Assembly: GCA_017623115.1 (NCBI GenBank)
Contig: JAGAPT010000006.1
Coordinates: forward strand, 62,001 to 126,000
Length of the DNA stretch: 64,000 nt
Source of the DNA: Alistipes sp.
GTDB lineage: Bacteria > Bacteroidota > Bacteroidia > Bacteroidales > Rikenellaceae
Direction of reading: 5' to 3'
The notes under the pieces are model-generated. The model did no database searches. It had not been told where the DNA came from and was given only the letters and a program-made list of their open reading frames with translations. The position numbers and the translations under genes were made by a program. Shown here one piece after another: positions 8,269 through 16,034 of this stretch (positions are counted from its first letter, which is position 1; every line of letters begins with the position of its first letter).

Positions 8269-8469
8269 CCCCAAGAGCAACCGGCTTGACCATCTATTTG
8301 AGAATTTTGGGAAGATTGGGAAATTTGCGAGGAGTTTCTCTCAAAACTCCCAAAACTCCTCCTCCCCAAGAGCAACAGGCTCGACCATCATTTGGGAATT
8401 TTGGGAAGATTGGGAAATTTGGGAGGGGTTTTTCCCAAAACTCCCAAAACACCCAAAACTCCCCCTCCC
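8269..8469. repeat. Two tandem copies of a ~100-bp element built from 9-bp units
   Basis: Both copies (8269-8363 and 8364-8469) begin CCCCAAGAGCAAC, then have GACCATC and GGGAATTTTGGGAAGATTGGG-type units, and then CCCAAAACT units in reverse sense. Each copy is therefore an imperfect hairpin made of 9-bp repeats. Similar units occur at 10322-10379 and 19954-20011. Open frames across the block are low-complexity and not taken as genes. Confidence 0.7.
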
Positions 8470-8512
8470 AAAAAACAATCGGCCCTGCATCCATCGATGC
8501 AGAGCCGGATTG
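8470..8512 (-). terminator. Terminator of the fimbrillin-like gene
   Basis: On the minus strand a long stem (CAATCCGGC..CTGCATC paired with GATGCAG..GCCGATTG, loop GATG) is followed by T6. It lies 19 bp after the stop at 8531. Confidence 0.75.
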
Positions 8513-8530
8513 TAGCAAATTGGTGCAAAA

Positions 8531-9961
8531 CTACTCCTTCGTAACAACTTTAACGGCACGCCCGTAATACTTCGAACTCTTGAGTTTAGTCGAACTATTA
8601 CCCGAACTAAGGTTATAATAATAACCATTCGATTCACCAGTTGTTTTACTTACGCCCGCTTCTTGACTTGCCCAATAAGTAGCTGAGTTTAACGCCTCTC
8701 CTTCTGCTATATTACCAAGGATTGTATTAAGAAGAGTCATATTGGCACGCATCTCTCCTAATTCATTCGGCATAGGCCAATACCAATCTGCACCCAAAGC
8801 ATCGAGGAAAGTTATCATCGGCACCACATAACCATTGTTCTTTACACTTTCTCGAATGGCATTCGTATACTCTATACCTGTTTTCTTGCTGCCGGTGAGT
8901 CCGCTAATATTCGGGTAGTGCTCCATACCGTCAGGAAGCTCCATCCACACTGACTGAGGCATGTTTTTCAACCCTAAAATTTTAGCCGAGTTACCATCAT
9001 CAGCCACCCAGAAAACAACACCCTCAGGGGTTCCTGTGGCCGGATAAACATCGCCAATCTTAAACCCACCAGAAGCTGAAATACCGCTAAAATCAACAGA
9101 GAACTTTGCAATCTGACCCGCTTTCAACTCACGATTTGCCGGTAAGGCAATCTCTTTCTTGAAAAGCCCCGATGTGGTTGTCACGTTAATCGTCAGTGTT
9201 GTATTCGATAAATCGGTTGGAATAGCAGCAAACCAAACCGTATTCGACGATGTGCCAACGGAAATATTCTGAGCAAAACCAGACGAACTAAAGGAAATCG
9301 TTTTCGATTCTATGTCATAATTGAATCGACCAGAAATATTCTCCGAAGATACAATGTTTACATTCGAAATATCGCCATCCACATTGTTCAACGTAATACA
9401 ACCATAAGCAGCCAAATGGTTATAGTGCAAATTGATTTTCTCGGGAAGTGTATTGGTTGTTGCGCTCTGCGCAAAAAGCAATTGACCCAAAGGATCACAC
9501 GACGTTGCAGTAGCCGACTGATCTGTAGGAATCTCTACACGAAGGTTAGTCGGATTCTCTTGTTTCTCACTCGAGTGCAACCAATATTTTGCGGGAGAAA
9601 CAGAATAGAATGTATAACTCTCTGCCGTATAATCATTCATCTCAACCGTAAATACAGCTGAAGCACCATCATCAGCAATAGTTACCTTTGGAGATGCACC
9701 TTCATGTTGCAAGCAGGTACGAGTCGTTGCCGACTTAAATTCGTGATTTACATTTACTTTAATCTGGTCTTCTTCCTGCCACAGCACGGGATAGTTATCG
9801 CCATCGGGCTCGCCGAAGATGGTACGGCCGCCGGCGTCGGTAGCGACAAACTCGATGGTCTTGGCAGCGGTTGCGCCCTCGAAACCCTCGGTATCCTGCT
9901 TCGAGCAGGCCGATGCCATTGCTGCTACAGCAACAAGCATCCACAATTTCATCATTTTCAT
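8531..9961 (-). CDS. Fimbrillin-like surface lipoprotein with C-terminal DUF1566-like domain
   Basis: The 476-residue product has a lipoprotein signal (MKMMKLWMLVAVAAMASAC, lipid Cys19). A fimbrillin-type beta-rich region covers about residues 30-290, including AAKTIEFVATDAGGRTIF near its start and LKAGQIAKFSVDFS at its end. From about residue 295 it resembles DUF1566/FISUMP domains (WPMPNELGEMR, TYWASQE, closing GRAVKVV). Such proteins are usually exported to the surface as pilus-related or adhesin-like subunits. The exact role here is not known. A 46-codon gene ends 15 bp upstream and probably shares its transcript. Confidence 0.75.
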   Translation of the reverse strand: MKMMKLWMLVAVAAMASACSKQDTEGFEGATAAKTIEFVATDAGGRTIFGEPDGDNYPVLWQEEDQIKVNVNHEFKSATTRTCLQHEGASPKVTIADDGASAVFTVEMNDYTAESYTFYSVSPAKYWLHSSEKQENPTNLRVEIPTDQSATATSCDPLGQLLFAQSATTNTLPEKINLHYNHLAAYGCITLNNVDGDISNVNIVSSENISGRFNYDIESKTISFSSSGFAQNISVGTSSNTVWFAAIPTDLSNTTLTINVTTTSGLFKKEIALPANRELKAGQIAKFSVDFSGISASGGFKIGDVYPATGTPEGVVFWVADDGNSAKILGLKNMPQSVWMELPDGMEHYPNISGLTGSKKTGIEYTNAIRESVKNNGYVVPMITFLDALGADWYWPMPNELGEMRANMTLLNTILGNIAEGEALNSATYWASQEAGVSKTTGESNGYYYNLSSGNSSTKLKSSKYYGRAVKVVTKE

Positions 9962-9976
9962 GCTCTACTCGATTGT

Positions 9977-10117
9977 TTAATAATCACCCCAGTTATCCAC
10001 TACACCATCCTCGGCTGTAGCTCCGCCCGAGGTGGCAAAACCCTGCTCAACGACCATGTCGAGCATCTCCAGAACGGGAGCCTCGTACCCATTCATCTTG
10101 AAATTCTCTTTACGCAT
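9977..10117 (-). CDS. 46-residue small protein upstream of the fimbrillin-like gene
   Basis: ATG at 10117 to TAA at 9977 encodes a peptide beginning MRKENFKMNGYEAPVLEMLD, followed by an MVVEQGFATSGG segment and an acidic, aromatic end closing NWGDY. The core Y-x-A-P-V-L-E ... EQGFA(T)S resembles a class of short, uncharacterised Bacteroidales proteins often found just before fimbrillin-like genes. It has no signal peptide or membrane segment. It sits 15 bp before the lipoprotein gene and 103 bp after a TAATTTTG box. A second ATG (codon 8) gives a 39-residue alternative. Function unknown. Confidence 0.65.
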   Translation of the reverse strand: MRKENFKMNGYEAPVLEMLDMVVEQGFATSGGATAEDGVVDNWGDY

Positions 10118-10219
10118 AGGTTATTTGTTTTGTTTGGTTTGTTATCGTGTCGACTTTCGCCCTCTTGCTCAAAAACTTATCTTTTCGCAAGCAACATGCG
10201 GTAATAGTACTTCACGATA

Positions 10220-10227
10220 CAAAATTA
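10220..10227 (-). promoter_or_regulatory. -7 element for the small protein/fimbrillin-like operon
   Basis: TAATTTTG on the minus strand is an exact TAnnTTTG match. No clear -33 TTG is seen. The 5' leader would be about 95-100 nt. Confidence 0.4.
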
Positions 10228-10321
10228 GACGAAACGAAATATCGTTTGGTTTCGAAAAACGACAATCCACCCTCAAAAAACGAAAATCCGGAAGATGGAA
10301 AGAGAAGAAAAGGTAGAGCCT

Positions 10322-10379
10322 GTTTGGGGCGCACTCGCAAAACTCGCAAAACTCCCAAGACTCCCAAGACTCCCCAAAC
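10322..10379. repeat. 9-bp tandem repeat element with GTTTGGGG/CCCCAAAC ends
   Basis: Perfect inverted ends (10322-10329 and 10372-10379) enclose two CTCGCAAAA and two CTCCCAAGA units. It lies just after the stop of the hemerythrin/LuxR gene and could form a large hairpin at the end of that transcript. Confidence 0.7.
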
Positions 10380-10384
10380 GCACA

Positions 10385-11314
10385 CTACTCGCGCTCGATG
10401 GTATCCTTAATCTCGGAGAGTTCGACCAACTTATTGACGATGGCGTAGATGGTAAGGCCGGCAGCCGAGTGAATCTGCAACTTTGAGGCGATATTACGAC
10501 GATGGGTAATGACCGTATGGGTCGAGATACAAAGCTCCTCGGCAATCTCCTTATTGGTCATCCCCTTCACGACGCAGACGATAATCTCCCGCTCGCGGCT
10601 GCTCAGCTCCTGTCGCTCCTCCTCACGCTTCGGAGGAGGCGTGCTGGCCAGCAGTTCGACGGCAGGGATGAAGAGGGTATCCTCGACGGCATTATGGGCC
10701 GAGAGCTCCTGTTCGCAGGTGAAGATGTCGTAGAGGGCATCGTTCAGCTCGTTGCTGCCCCCCGAAGGGTAGTATTTGATGATGATGTTCTTCAGCTCGC
10801 TCAGGTGCTCCTCGACCCGATCGTGCTGACGGCGGAAGATGGCAATCGAGTAATCACTCTGCGCACGCCCCGCCAGCAGCCCCTCGACATAGGGGAAGAC
10901 GGTCTGCTCCTCATACTCCATATGGCGGTTTACCTCGGCACAATAGTCGTCGTAGTAGCGCAGAATGGCGAAGGCCACATCGTTCTGTGAGCAGTTGACC
11001 GCCTCGATGAGCTTGCGGCGAATCGAGGGGAGGCGGAAGTCGAGGAAATAGCGGTGGGCATTGTGCAGGTAGTCGGTCAAGGCGCGTACCGAGACCGCCT
11101 CGATATCGGGGATGAGGCTCGGGTGGAGCATCAGGTTGACGACGGCCAGAAAGGTGGTGGCATCGACCTTATGTTCGGCACACACCTCACCGATGCTCTT
11201 ATCGCCGAAGCCCGGAGCGATGCCGAAGCGCGACATCGCCTGCAAGAGGGTATAGTGCGACGTAACCAGGTCGCACATGAGGTCTTCGCTCGTATAATAG
11301 CCCGTTTTGTTCAT
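10385..11314 (-). CDS. Hemerythrin/ScdA-like domain fused to a LuxR-type HTH regulator
   Basis: The 309-residue product has three parts. Residues about 10-65 resemble the ScdA/YtfE N-terminal (DUF542-like) domain. Residues about 80-225 form a four-helix hemerythrin-like domain with candidate iron ligands H87, H131, E135, H164, H207 and E211. Residues 237-300 are a LuxR/GerE helix-turn-helix (LSSREREIIVCVVKG, NKEIAEELCISTHTVITHRRNI). No receiver domain is present. The inference is that a di-iron site senses oxygen or nitric oxide and controls DNA binding. A promoter is at 11340-11370. Confidence 0.85.
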   Translation of the reverse strand: MNKTGYYTSEDLMCDLVTSHYTLLQAMSRFGIAPGFGDKSIGEVCAEHKVDATTFLAVVNLMLHPSLIPDIEAVSVRALTDYLHNAHRYFLDFRLPSIRRKLIEAVNCSQNDVAFAILRYYDDYCAEVNRHMEYEEQTVFPYVEGLLAGRAQSDYSIAIFRRQHDRVEEHLSELKNIIIKYYPSGGSNELNDALYDIFTCEQELSAHNAVEDTLFIPAVELLASTPPPKREEERQELSSREREIIVCVVKGMTNKEIAEELCISTHTVITHRRNIASKLQIHSAAGLTIYAIVNKLVELSEIKDTIERE

Positions 11315-11339
11315 CGCTCAACAACTCGCCTAACGGCCA

Positions 11340-11370
11340 CAAAGATAGTCTTTTCGTCGAAAAAAATCAA
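11340..11370 (-). promoter_or_regulatory. Promoter of the hemerythrin/LuxR gene
   Basis: On the minus strand TTG (11370-11368), 20 bp, then TATCTTTG (11347-11340). The start codon is 25 bp further on. Confidence 0.6.
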
Positions 11371-11388
11371 TACCTGATTTAGGGGATT

Positions 11389-13221
11389 TTAGCGTTTCGA
11401 GATGTCGAGATAGGTCTGTTGCAGGAGGGTACGTCCCATCTGCAACTGCCGCTCGTCGGCCCCCTCATTCGTGCGATTCGAACCGCCATCCCACAGGCTC
11501 ATCCCCGACTCCTCGAGGATGCCAAATCCCTCGTTATAGGTATAGTAGGCAAACTTCGGGATGGCCGGGTCGAACAGGTCCTTGCTGTAATCGAAGTCGT
11601 CGTGTGCAATGCCTAACTGGGCGAGCAGCGTAGCGGCCAGGTCGATTTGTGCGCCAAATTGTGCCACCGTGCGAGGCTCCTTGATGGCACCCCCTAACCA
11701 CCACATCGGGATTTGGAAGGTCTCCGTATCGGTGTATTGCCCCTGGCGGAAGGGACGACAGCCATGGTCGGGGATGAGCACCACGAGCAGGTTCTCCCAG
11801 GCCGGCGAGGCCTTCAACCGCTCAATCATCCGCCCTACACAATGGTCGGTAAAGGCAAACGCATTGGTACGAGGGTCGCTAAACTGCTCGTAGGGCACCT
11901 CAAAGGGTTCGTGGCTGCTCAACGTAAGCCACCCCGCGAGGAAGGGCTCGCCCTCGGCCGAGAGACGCAACACCTCGTCGGTCACAAAGTCACCGACAAC
12001 AGCATCGTCGTAGCCCCACTTCGAGGTGGGGGCATCGAACGACATATCCTTCTGCCAGACAAGCTGTTGCCAGCCCGTGGCATACATATACGAGGCTTGG
12101 TTCGTAAAGTTCAAATCACCGCCGTAGTAATAGGTCGTGCGGTAGCCCTCACGCCCCAACGAACGGGCTATCGAGGGCAACGCAAGGCACTTCGGCGTGA
12201 GCTTCATGAGCGAGGCGCGGGTCTGCCCCGGGAATCCGCTCAAAATGGCCATCTGTCCACGATCGGTGCGGAACGAGCTGGCATAAAAATTTTCGAAGAA
12301 GATGGCCTCATCCCGCAATTTCCGCAATTCGGGCATGATGGGAGCACCCTCCTCATCGGCCTCGAAAACCGTCGAGCCGAAACTCTCCAGTACCACCAGC
12401 AACACATTCGGCCGCGAGGTCTTCAACACCTGCTCCGAAGGGCCCTCGGAGGGTTGGTTGCCACGCAAGGCATCGAACTGCTCGGCCAGCGTCTTTGCGT
12501 CATAGAAGGGGTATTCGGCCGCAAAATTGGCCTGCTTGCCCAGCGTCGAGAGGAACGAGAAGATGGGGTTGGTGGCCGCATGGTTCAGAAAGAGGGTCGG
12601 CGAGAAGCAGACCTTCGAGACATTGGCCACCGAGGTACCTACGCCGCCACGAATCGCCAGAAAATCAAGTCCCGCAACGAGCAGCATCACCACGCTCCAC
12701 GGCAATGCTCGATACCATCGCAACGCACGCCCCTCATAGAGACGCACCACACGCCGATAGCAGATGATGAGCAACGCAGCATAGAGCACAAAGATGATCG
12801 ATTGGCGGATAGCCATCCAGGCATCGACACTCGCCATCGCCTCCTTCGGGTCGGCAAGATAAATCAAAATCGTCGAATCGAGTCGAAATCCCCAATACTC
12901 ATAGAGCCCGAGGTCGACAGCCACCAGAGCCGCCGAGGCAATCGACACGACCGTAAAATAACCGTTCAGCACCCAGCGTCCCACCTTATCGGGAATCGAA
13001 ACCCAGAGGTTGATGAGTAAAAACAGGATGGGGAGGGCGGTGATATAACCCGCCACGGTCATGTCAAGTTTCAGGCCATGCCACAGCACCAGCCACCACT
13101 CACCCACCGAGGCCTGAGCCGCCTGCGTGGCGTAGTAGGCCAGGAAGAGGGGTTTCTGTAAAGCCATCAAGAGCACGGTTGTAACCCAGATGGCGACGAT
13201 GAGCAAGAGTTTGCGCTTCAC
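11389..13221 (-). CDS. LTA synthase-family membrane sulfatase-like enzyme
   Basis: The 610-residue product has about five membrane helices in residues 1-190 and a C-terminal alkaline phosphatase/sulfatase-fold domain. That domain shows NVLLVVLESFGS, SSFRTDRGQMAILSG, TYYYGGDLNF, LSSHEPFE and IPDHGCRP, the metal-binding blocks of the LtaS/OpgB family. Such enzymes transfer phosphoglycerol or phosphoethanolamine head groups outside the inner membrane. The acceptor here is unknown; lipid A or a surface glycan is possible in a Gram-negative. Translation appears to start at a GTG. It follows upp by 18 bp and may share its transcript. Confidence 0.82.
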   Translation of the reverse strand: MKRKLLLIVAIWVTTVLLMALQKPLFLAYYATQAAQASVGEWWLVLWHGLKLDMTVAGYITALPILFLLINLWVSIPDKVGRWVLNGYFTVVSIASAALVAVDLGLYEYWGFRLDSTILIYLADPKEAMASVDAWMAIRQSIIFVLYAALLIICYRRVVRLYEGRALRWYRALPWSVVMLLVAGLDFLAIRGGVGTSVANVSKVCFSPTLFLNHAATNPIFSFLSTLGKQANFAAEYPFYDAKTLAEQFDALRGNQPSEGPSEQVLKTSRPNVLLVVLESFGSTVFEADEEGAPIMPELRKLRDEAIFFENFYASSFRTDRGQMAILSGFPGQTRASLMKLTPKCLALPSIARSLGREGYRTTYYYGGDLNFTNQASYMYATGWQQLVWQKDMSFDAPTSKWGYDDAVVGDFVTDEVLRLSAEGEPFLAGWLTLSSHEPFEVPYEQFSDPRTNAFAFTDHCVGRMIERLKASPAWENLLVVLIPDHGCRPFRQGQYTDTETFQIPMWWLGGAIKEPRTVAQFGAQIDLAATLLAQLGIAHDDFDYSKDLFDPAIPKFAYYTYNEGFGILEESGMSLWDGGSNRTNEGADERQLQMGRTLLQQTYLDISKR

Positions 13222-13239
13222 GTGTGTCGTTTTAATCCT

Positions 13240-13893
13240 TTATCGCTTTTCGCCAAAGGCGAGGTCTCCGGCATCACCCAGTCCGGGTACAATATAGCAC
13301 TTCGAGGTGAGCTCCTCGTCAACGGCTGCTACCCACAACGAGGTTGACTGCGGCAGGTGTGTGCGGGCATAGTCGACACCCTGCTCCGAACCGATAACGG
13401 CTGCCACGTGCAGTTTGGCCGGCGTGCCACCATGCTGGCAGAGAGCCTCATAGGCCAAGACGAGCGACTGTCCGGTGGCCAACATCGGGTCAACGAGCAG
13501 CAATGTCTTACCCTCCAGGTCGCCACACGAGATATACTCCACCTTCACCGTAAACGAACCATCCTTGTGGTTCTTGCGATAGGCCGAAACGAAGGCATTT
13601 TGCGCATGGTCGAAGTAGTTGAGGAATCCCTGGTGGAACGGCAGACCGGCACGCAGAATCGTGGCCACAACAATGTGATCATCAATAAACTGCACCTCGG
13701 CCTCGCCCAGCGGAGTCTCGACCACCTTGGGGGCATAGTTCAACTCTTTCGAGAGTTCATAGGCCGTGATCTCGCCAATGCGCTCGAGGTTGCGGCGGAA
13801 ACGCATCGGGTCTTGCTGGATGTTCTTGTCGCGCAACTCGGCCAGAAAGGTGTTCAGAATCGTGTTCTGCTCGTTTAAGATGTGAATGGTCAT
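13240..13893 (-). CDS. upp: Uracil phosphoribosyltransferase
   Basis: Upp salvages uracil, using PRPP to make UMP. The 217-residue product has the PRPP-binding loop VDPMLATGQS (residues 134-143), the block ATILRAGLPFHQGF, and the C-terminal uracil-binding GLGDAGDLAFG. The length is normal. It lies between hflX (stop 24 bp upstream) and the membrane sulfatase-like gene. Its leader contains AACCTAAA five bases before the ATG, a motif also seen in other leaders of this window. Confidence 0.95.
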   Translation of the reverse strand: MTIHILNEQNTILNTFLAELRDKNIQQDPMRFRRNLERIGEITAYELSKELNYAPKVVETPLGEAEVQFIDDHIVVATILRAGLPFHQGFLNYFDHAQNAFVSAYRKNHKDGSFTVKVEYISCGDLEGKTLLLVDPMLATGQSLVLAYEALCQHGGTPAKLHVAAVIGSEQGVDYARTHLPQSTSLWVAAVDEELTSKCYIVPGLGDAGDLAFGEKR

Positions 13894-13917
13894 GGTTATT
13901 TAGGTTTTAAGTCGTCG

Positions 13918-15084
13918 TTAGTAGAGGAAATTGTTGAACGGATAGCGACCCGCATGAATCTCACGCACCATACCATAGAGGTCGCTGCGGAACTTCTCGA
14001 TATTTGTGCGTTCGATGGCCGAGAGGAAGATGCAAGGGGTATTGGCCTTGGCAATCCAACTCTTCTTCAGGTCGTCCAGCGACAGATTCTCTCGGGTTGC
14101 CGGAGTCAGGTCGTCGGGCTCTTTTTCTATATAGGTATAGGCATCAACCTTGTTGAAGACCAGATAGACCGGCTTATCACCTGCGCCAATCTCCTGCAAG
14201 GTCTGCTTCACCACCGCAATCTGCTCCTCAAACTGCGGATGCGAAATATCGACTACATGAATAAGCAGGTCGGCCTCACGCACCTCGTCGAGGGTCGACT
14301 TGAACGACTCGATCAGCTCGGTCGGCAACTTACGGATGAAGCCTACCGTGTCCGACAAGAGGAAGGGAAGGTTGTCGAAGACCACCTTGCGCACCGTCGT
14401 GTCGAGCGTTGCGAAGAGTTTGTTCTCGGCAAAGACCTCGCTCTTCGAGATGAGGTTCATCAGGGTCGATTTCCCCACATTCGTATAGCCCACCAAGGCC
14501 ACACGTACCATATGACCACGATTGGAGCGTTGCACGGCCATCTGGCGGTCAATCTTCTTCAGCTCCTCCTTGAGTTTCGAGATACGGTTGCGCACGATAC
14601 GGCGGTCGGTCTCGATCTCACGCTCACCGGCACCACCACGCGTACCCGTACCACCACGCTGACGCTCAAGGTGGGTCCACATACCCGCCAGACGAGGCAA
14701 CATATATTCGTAGTTGGCCAACTGCACCTGCGTCTTGGCATAGGCTGTCTGGGCACGCGAGAGGAAGATGTCGAGAATCAGGCGGGTGCGGTCGAGGATG
14801 CGACACGGCATTGCCTGCTCGATATTACGGGTCTGCGACGGATTCAGTTCGTCGTCGAATATCGCCACATCGATTTCATGCTCCTTGCAATAATCGGCAA
14901 TCTCCTGCAATTTACCCGGTCCCACATAGATGCGTGACGAGGGTTGCGGCAGTCGCTGGGTGAAGCGACGCACCGTCTCGATATCGGCCGTGGTGGCCAA
15001 AAATTCCAGCTCATCGAGAAACTCTTCGGCCTGACGCGGCTCCTGATTATCTCGGATAACAGCTACTAATACGGCTCTTTCCAA
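13918..15084 (-). CDS. hflX: Ribosome-associated GTPase HflX
   Basis: HflX binds the 50S subunit and helps rescue or recycle stalled ribosomes. The 388-residue product has an N-terminal HflX domain (residues 1-185, with RIYVGPGKLQE, a glycine-rich GGTGTRGGAGE loop and a coiled linker). The GTPase domain follows with G1 GYTNVGKST (199-207), G3 DTVGF (245-249) and G4 NKVD (311-314). No ATG precedes the conserved region in frame after the nearest stop, so a TTG start at 15084 is the best choice. Confidence 0.93.
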   Translation of the reverse strand: MERAVLVAVIRDNQEPRQAEEFLDELEFLATTADIETVRRFTQRLPQPSSRIYVGPGKLQEIADYCKEHEIDVAIFDDELNPSQTRNIEQAMPCRILDRTRLILDIFLSRAQTAYAKTQVQLANYEYMLPRLAGMWTHLERQRGGTGTRGGAGEREIETDRRIVRNRISKLKEELKKIDRQMAVQRSNRGHMVRVALVGYTNVGKSTLMNLISKSEVFAENKLFATLDTTVRKVVFDNLPFLLSDTVGFIRKLPTELIESFKSTLDEVREADLLIHVVDISHPQFEEQIAVVKQTLQEIGAGDKPVYLVFNKVDAYTYIEKEPDDLTPATRENLSLDDLKKSWIAKANTPCIFLSAIERTNIEKFRSDLYGMVREIHAGRYPFNNFLY

Positions 15085-15127
15085 AAGGAAGTCTTTAACA
15101 ATTCACAACTAATGAGGGTGTCCCTCT

Positions 15128-15160
15128 AAAAAAAGGGTATCCCCCTCACGGCAGATACCC
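15128..15160 (-). terminator. Terminator of the TonB-family gene
   Basis: On the minus strand GGGTATC...GATACCC (15160-15154 with 15141-15135) is followed by seven T residues, separating the TonB gene from hflX. Confidence 0.7.
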
Positions 15161-15191
15161 CTAACTGGTTTGTGGCTAACGCCACGGCGAT

Positions 15192-15875
15192 TTAGTTCTG
15201 TACACGGAAATCAACCGGCAGGGTGTACTTCACACGTACCACCTGGTTACGCTGCTTACCGGGCGACCACTTCGGCGACTTCTCCAACACACGGGTAGCC
15301 TCCTCCGACAGCGAACGGTCGGGCGTCTGCAGTACCTGGATGTTGGTCAGACGACCATCCTTCTCAATCACGAACGAGAGCACCACGCGACCCTGGATAC
15401 CATTCTCGAGGGCAATCTGCGGGAACTTCACGTTCGACTGTACCCAGTTACGGAACTTATTCAGGTCACCACCCTGGAACGAAGGCATCGTCTCGGCAAT
15501 CAGGAAGGGCTCATCATCGGCCACAACCTCCTCGACAACCTCCACCTGCTGCAGTACCTCGGTATCCTCATCGAACTCGGCAAAGTCAACCTCGGTCGTA
15601 ATCTTCGTATCGTTGGTTACCACCTGCAGCAGGTCGGCAATCACCTTCACCTCCACCTTCTTCGGCGGCTCGGGCGGCTTCTGATCCTGACGCGTAATCT
15701 CGGTAATCTCCTCCTCGATGGGGGCGTAGTTCAAATCTACCTTTTCGATACGGTGCTCTTTCGGGGTCCAAGCAAAGGCGATAATCACCACAGCCAGCGA
15801 AACAGCAAGACCGATTTCCAGCAGAAGACCTCGTTTGTTCTGAAGGTCTGCTTTGGGGCTCTTTTTAATCTCCAT
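15192..15875 (-). CDS. tonB: TonB-family energy transducer
   Basis: The 227-residue product has a short cytoplasmic tail, one membrane helix (about residues 19-37), a proline- and acid-rich periplasmic linker (KPPEPPKKVEVKVI, then EVVADDEPFLI) and a C-terminal TonB domain (residues 140-227). Typical blocks are GGDLNKFRNWVQSNVKFP, ENGIQGRVVLSFVIEKDG and SPKWSPGKQRNQVVRVKYTLPV. It would pass proton-motive force from ExbBD to outer-membrane transporters such as the SusC protein encoded at 39.7-42.9 kb. ExbB and ExbD are not beside it. A TATATTTG box lies at 15947-15940. Confidence 0.88.
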   Translation of the reverse strand: MEIKKSPKADLQNKRGLLLEIGLAVSLAVVIIAFAWTPKEHRIEKVDLNYAPIEEEITEITRQDQKPPEPPKKVEVKVIADLLQVVTNDTKITTEVDFAEFDEDTEVLQQVEVVEEVVADDEPFLIAETMPSFQGGDLNKFRNWVQSNVKFPQIALENGIQGRVVLSFVIEKDGRLTNIQVLQTPDRSLSEEATRVLEKSPKWSPGKQRNQVVRVKYTLPVDFRVQN

Positions 15876-15939
15876 TGTTATTGTAGTTTTTTAATTGTTT
15901 CGTCACAAACAAAGACATATGAAAACGCCATATGCACCA

Positions 15940-15947
15940 CAAATATA
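15940..15947 (-). promoter_or_regulatory. -7 element of the TonB-family gene
   Basis: TATATTTG on the minus strand, 64 bp before the ATG. No TTG at the usual -33 distance. Confidence 0.35.
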
Positions 15948-16001
15948 AAGAGAAATTTTCAAAAATCTACCATCACCCCCGAAAAATCTTTAATTTTTAC
16001 C

Positions 16002-16009
16002 TATTTTTG
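16002..16009 (+). promoter_or_regulatory. -7 element of rlmN
   Basis: TATTTTTG matches TAnnTTTG and lies 25 bp before the ATG at 16035. The region is AT-rich and no -33 element is clear. Confidence 0.35.
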
Positions 16010-16034
16010 TATTCCGAAAGCGAAAATCAAGAGC

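Noticed and set aside
8269..8469. CRISPR array
   Set aside because: Unit length is 9 bp with no unique spacers and no cas genes in the window.
7940..8515. Open frames across the 9-bp repeats giving NSQNSQNS- or FWEFWE-like peptides
   Set aside because: They overlap the tRNA, its terminator and low-complexity repeats in several frames; the periodicity comes from the DNA repeat.
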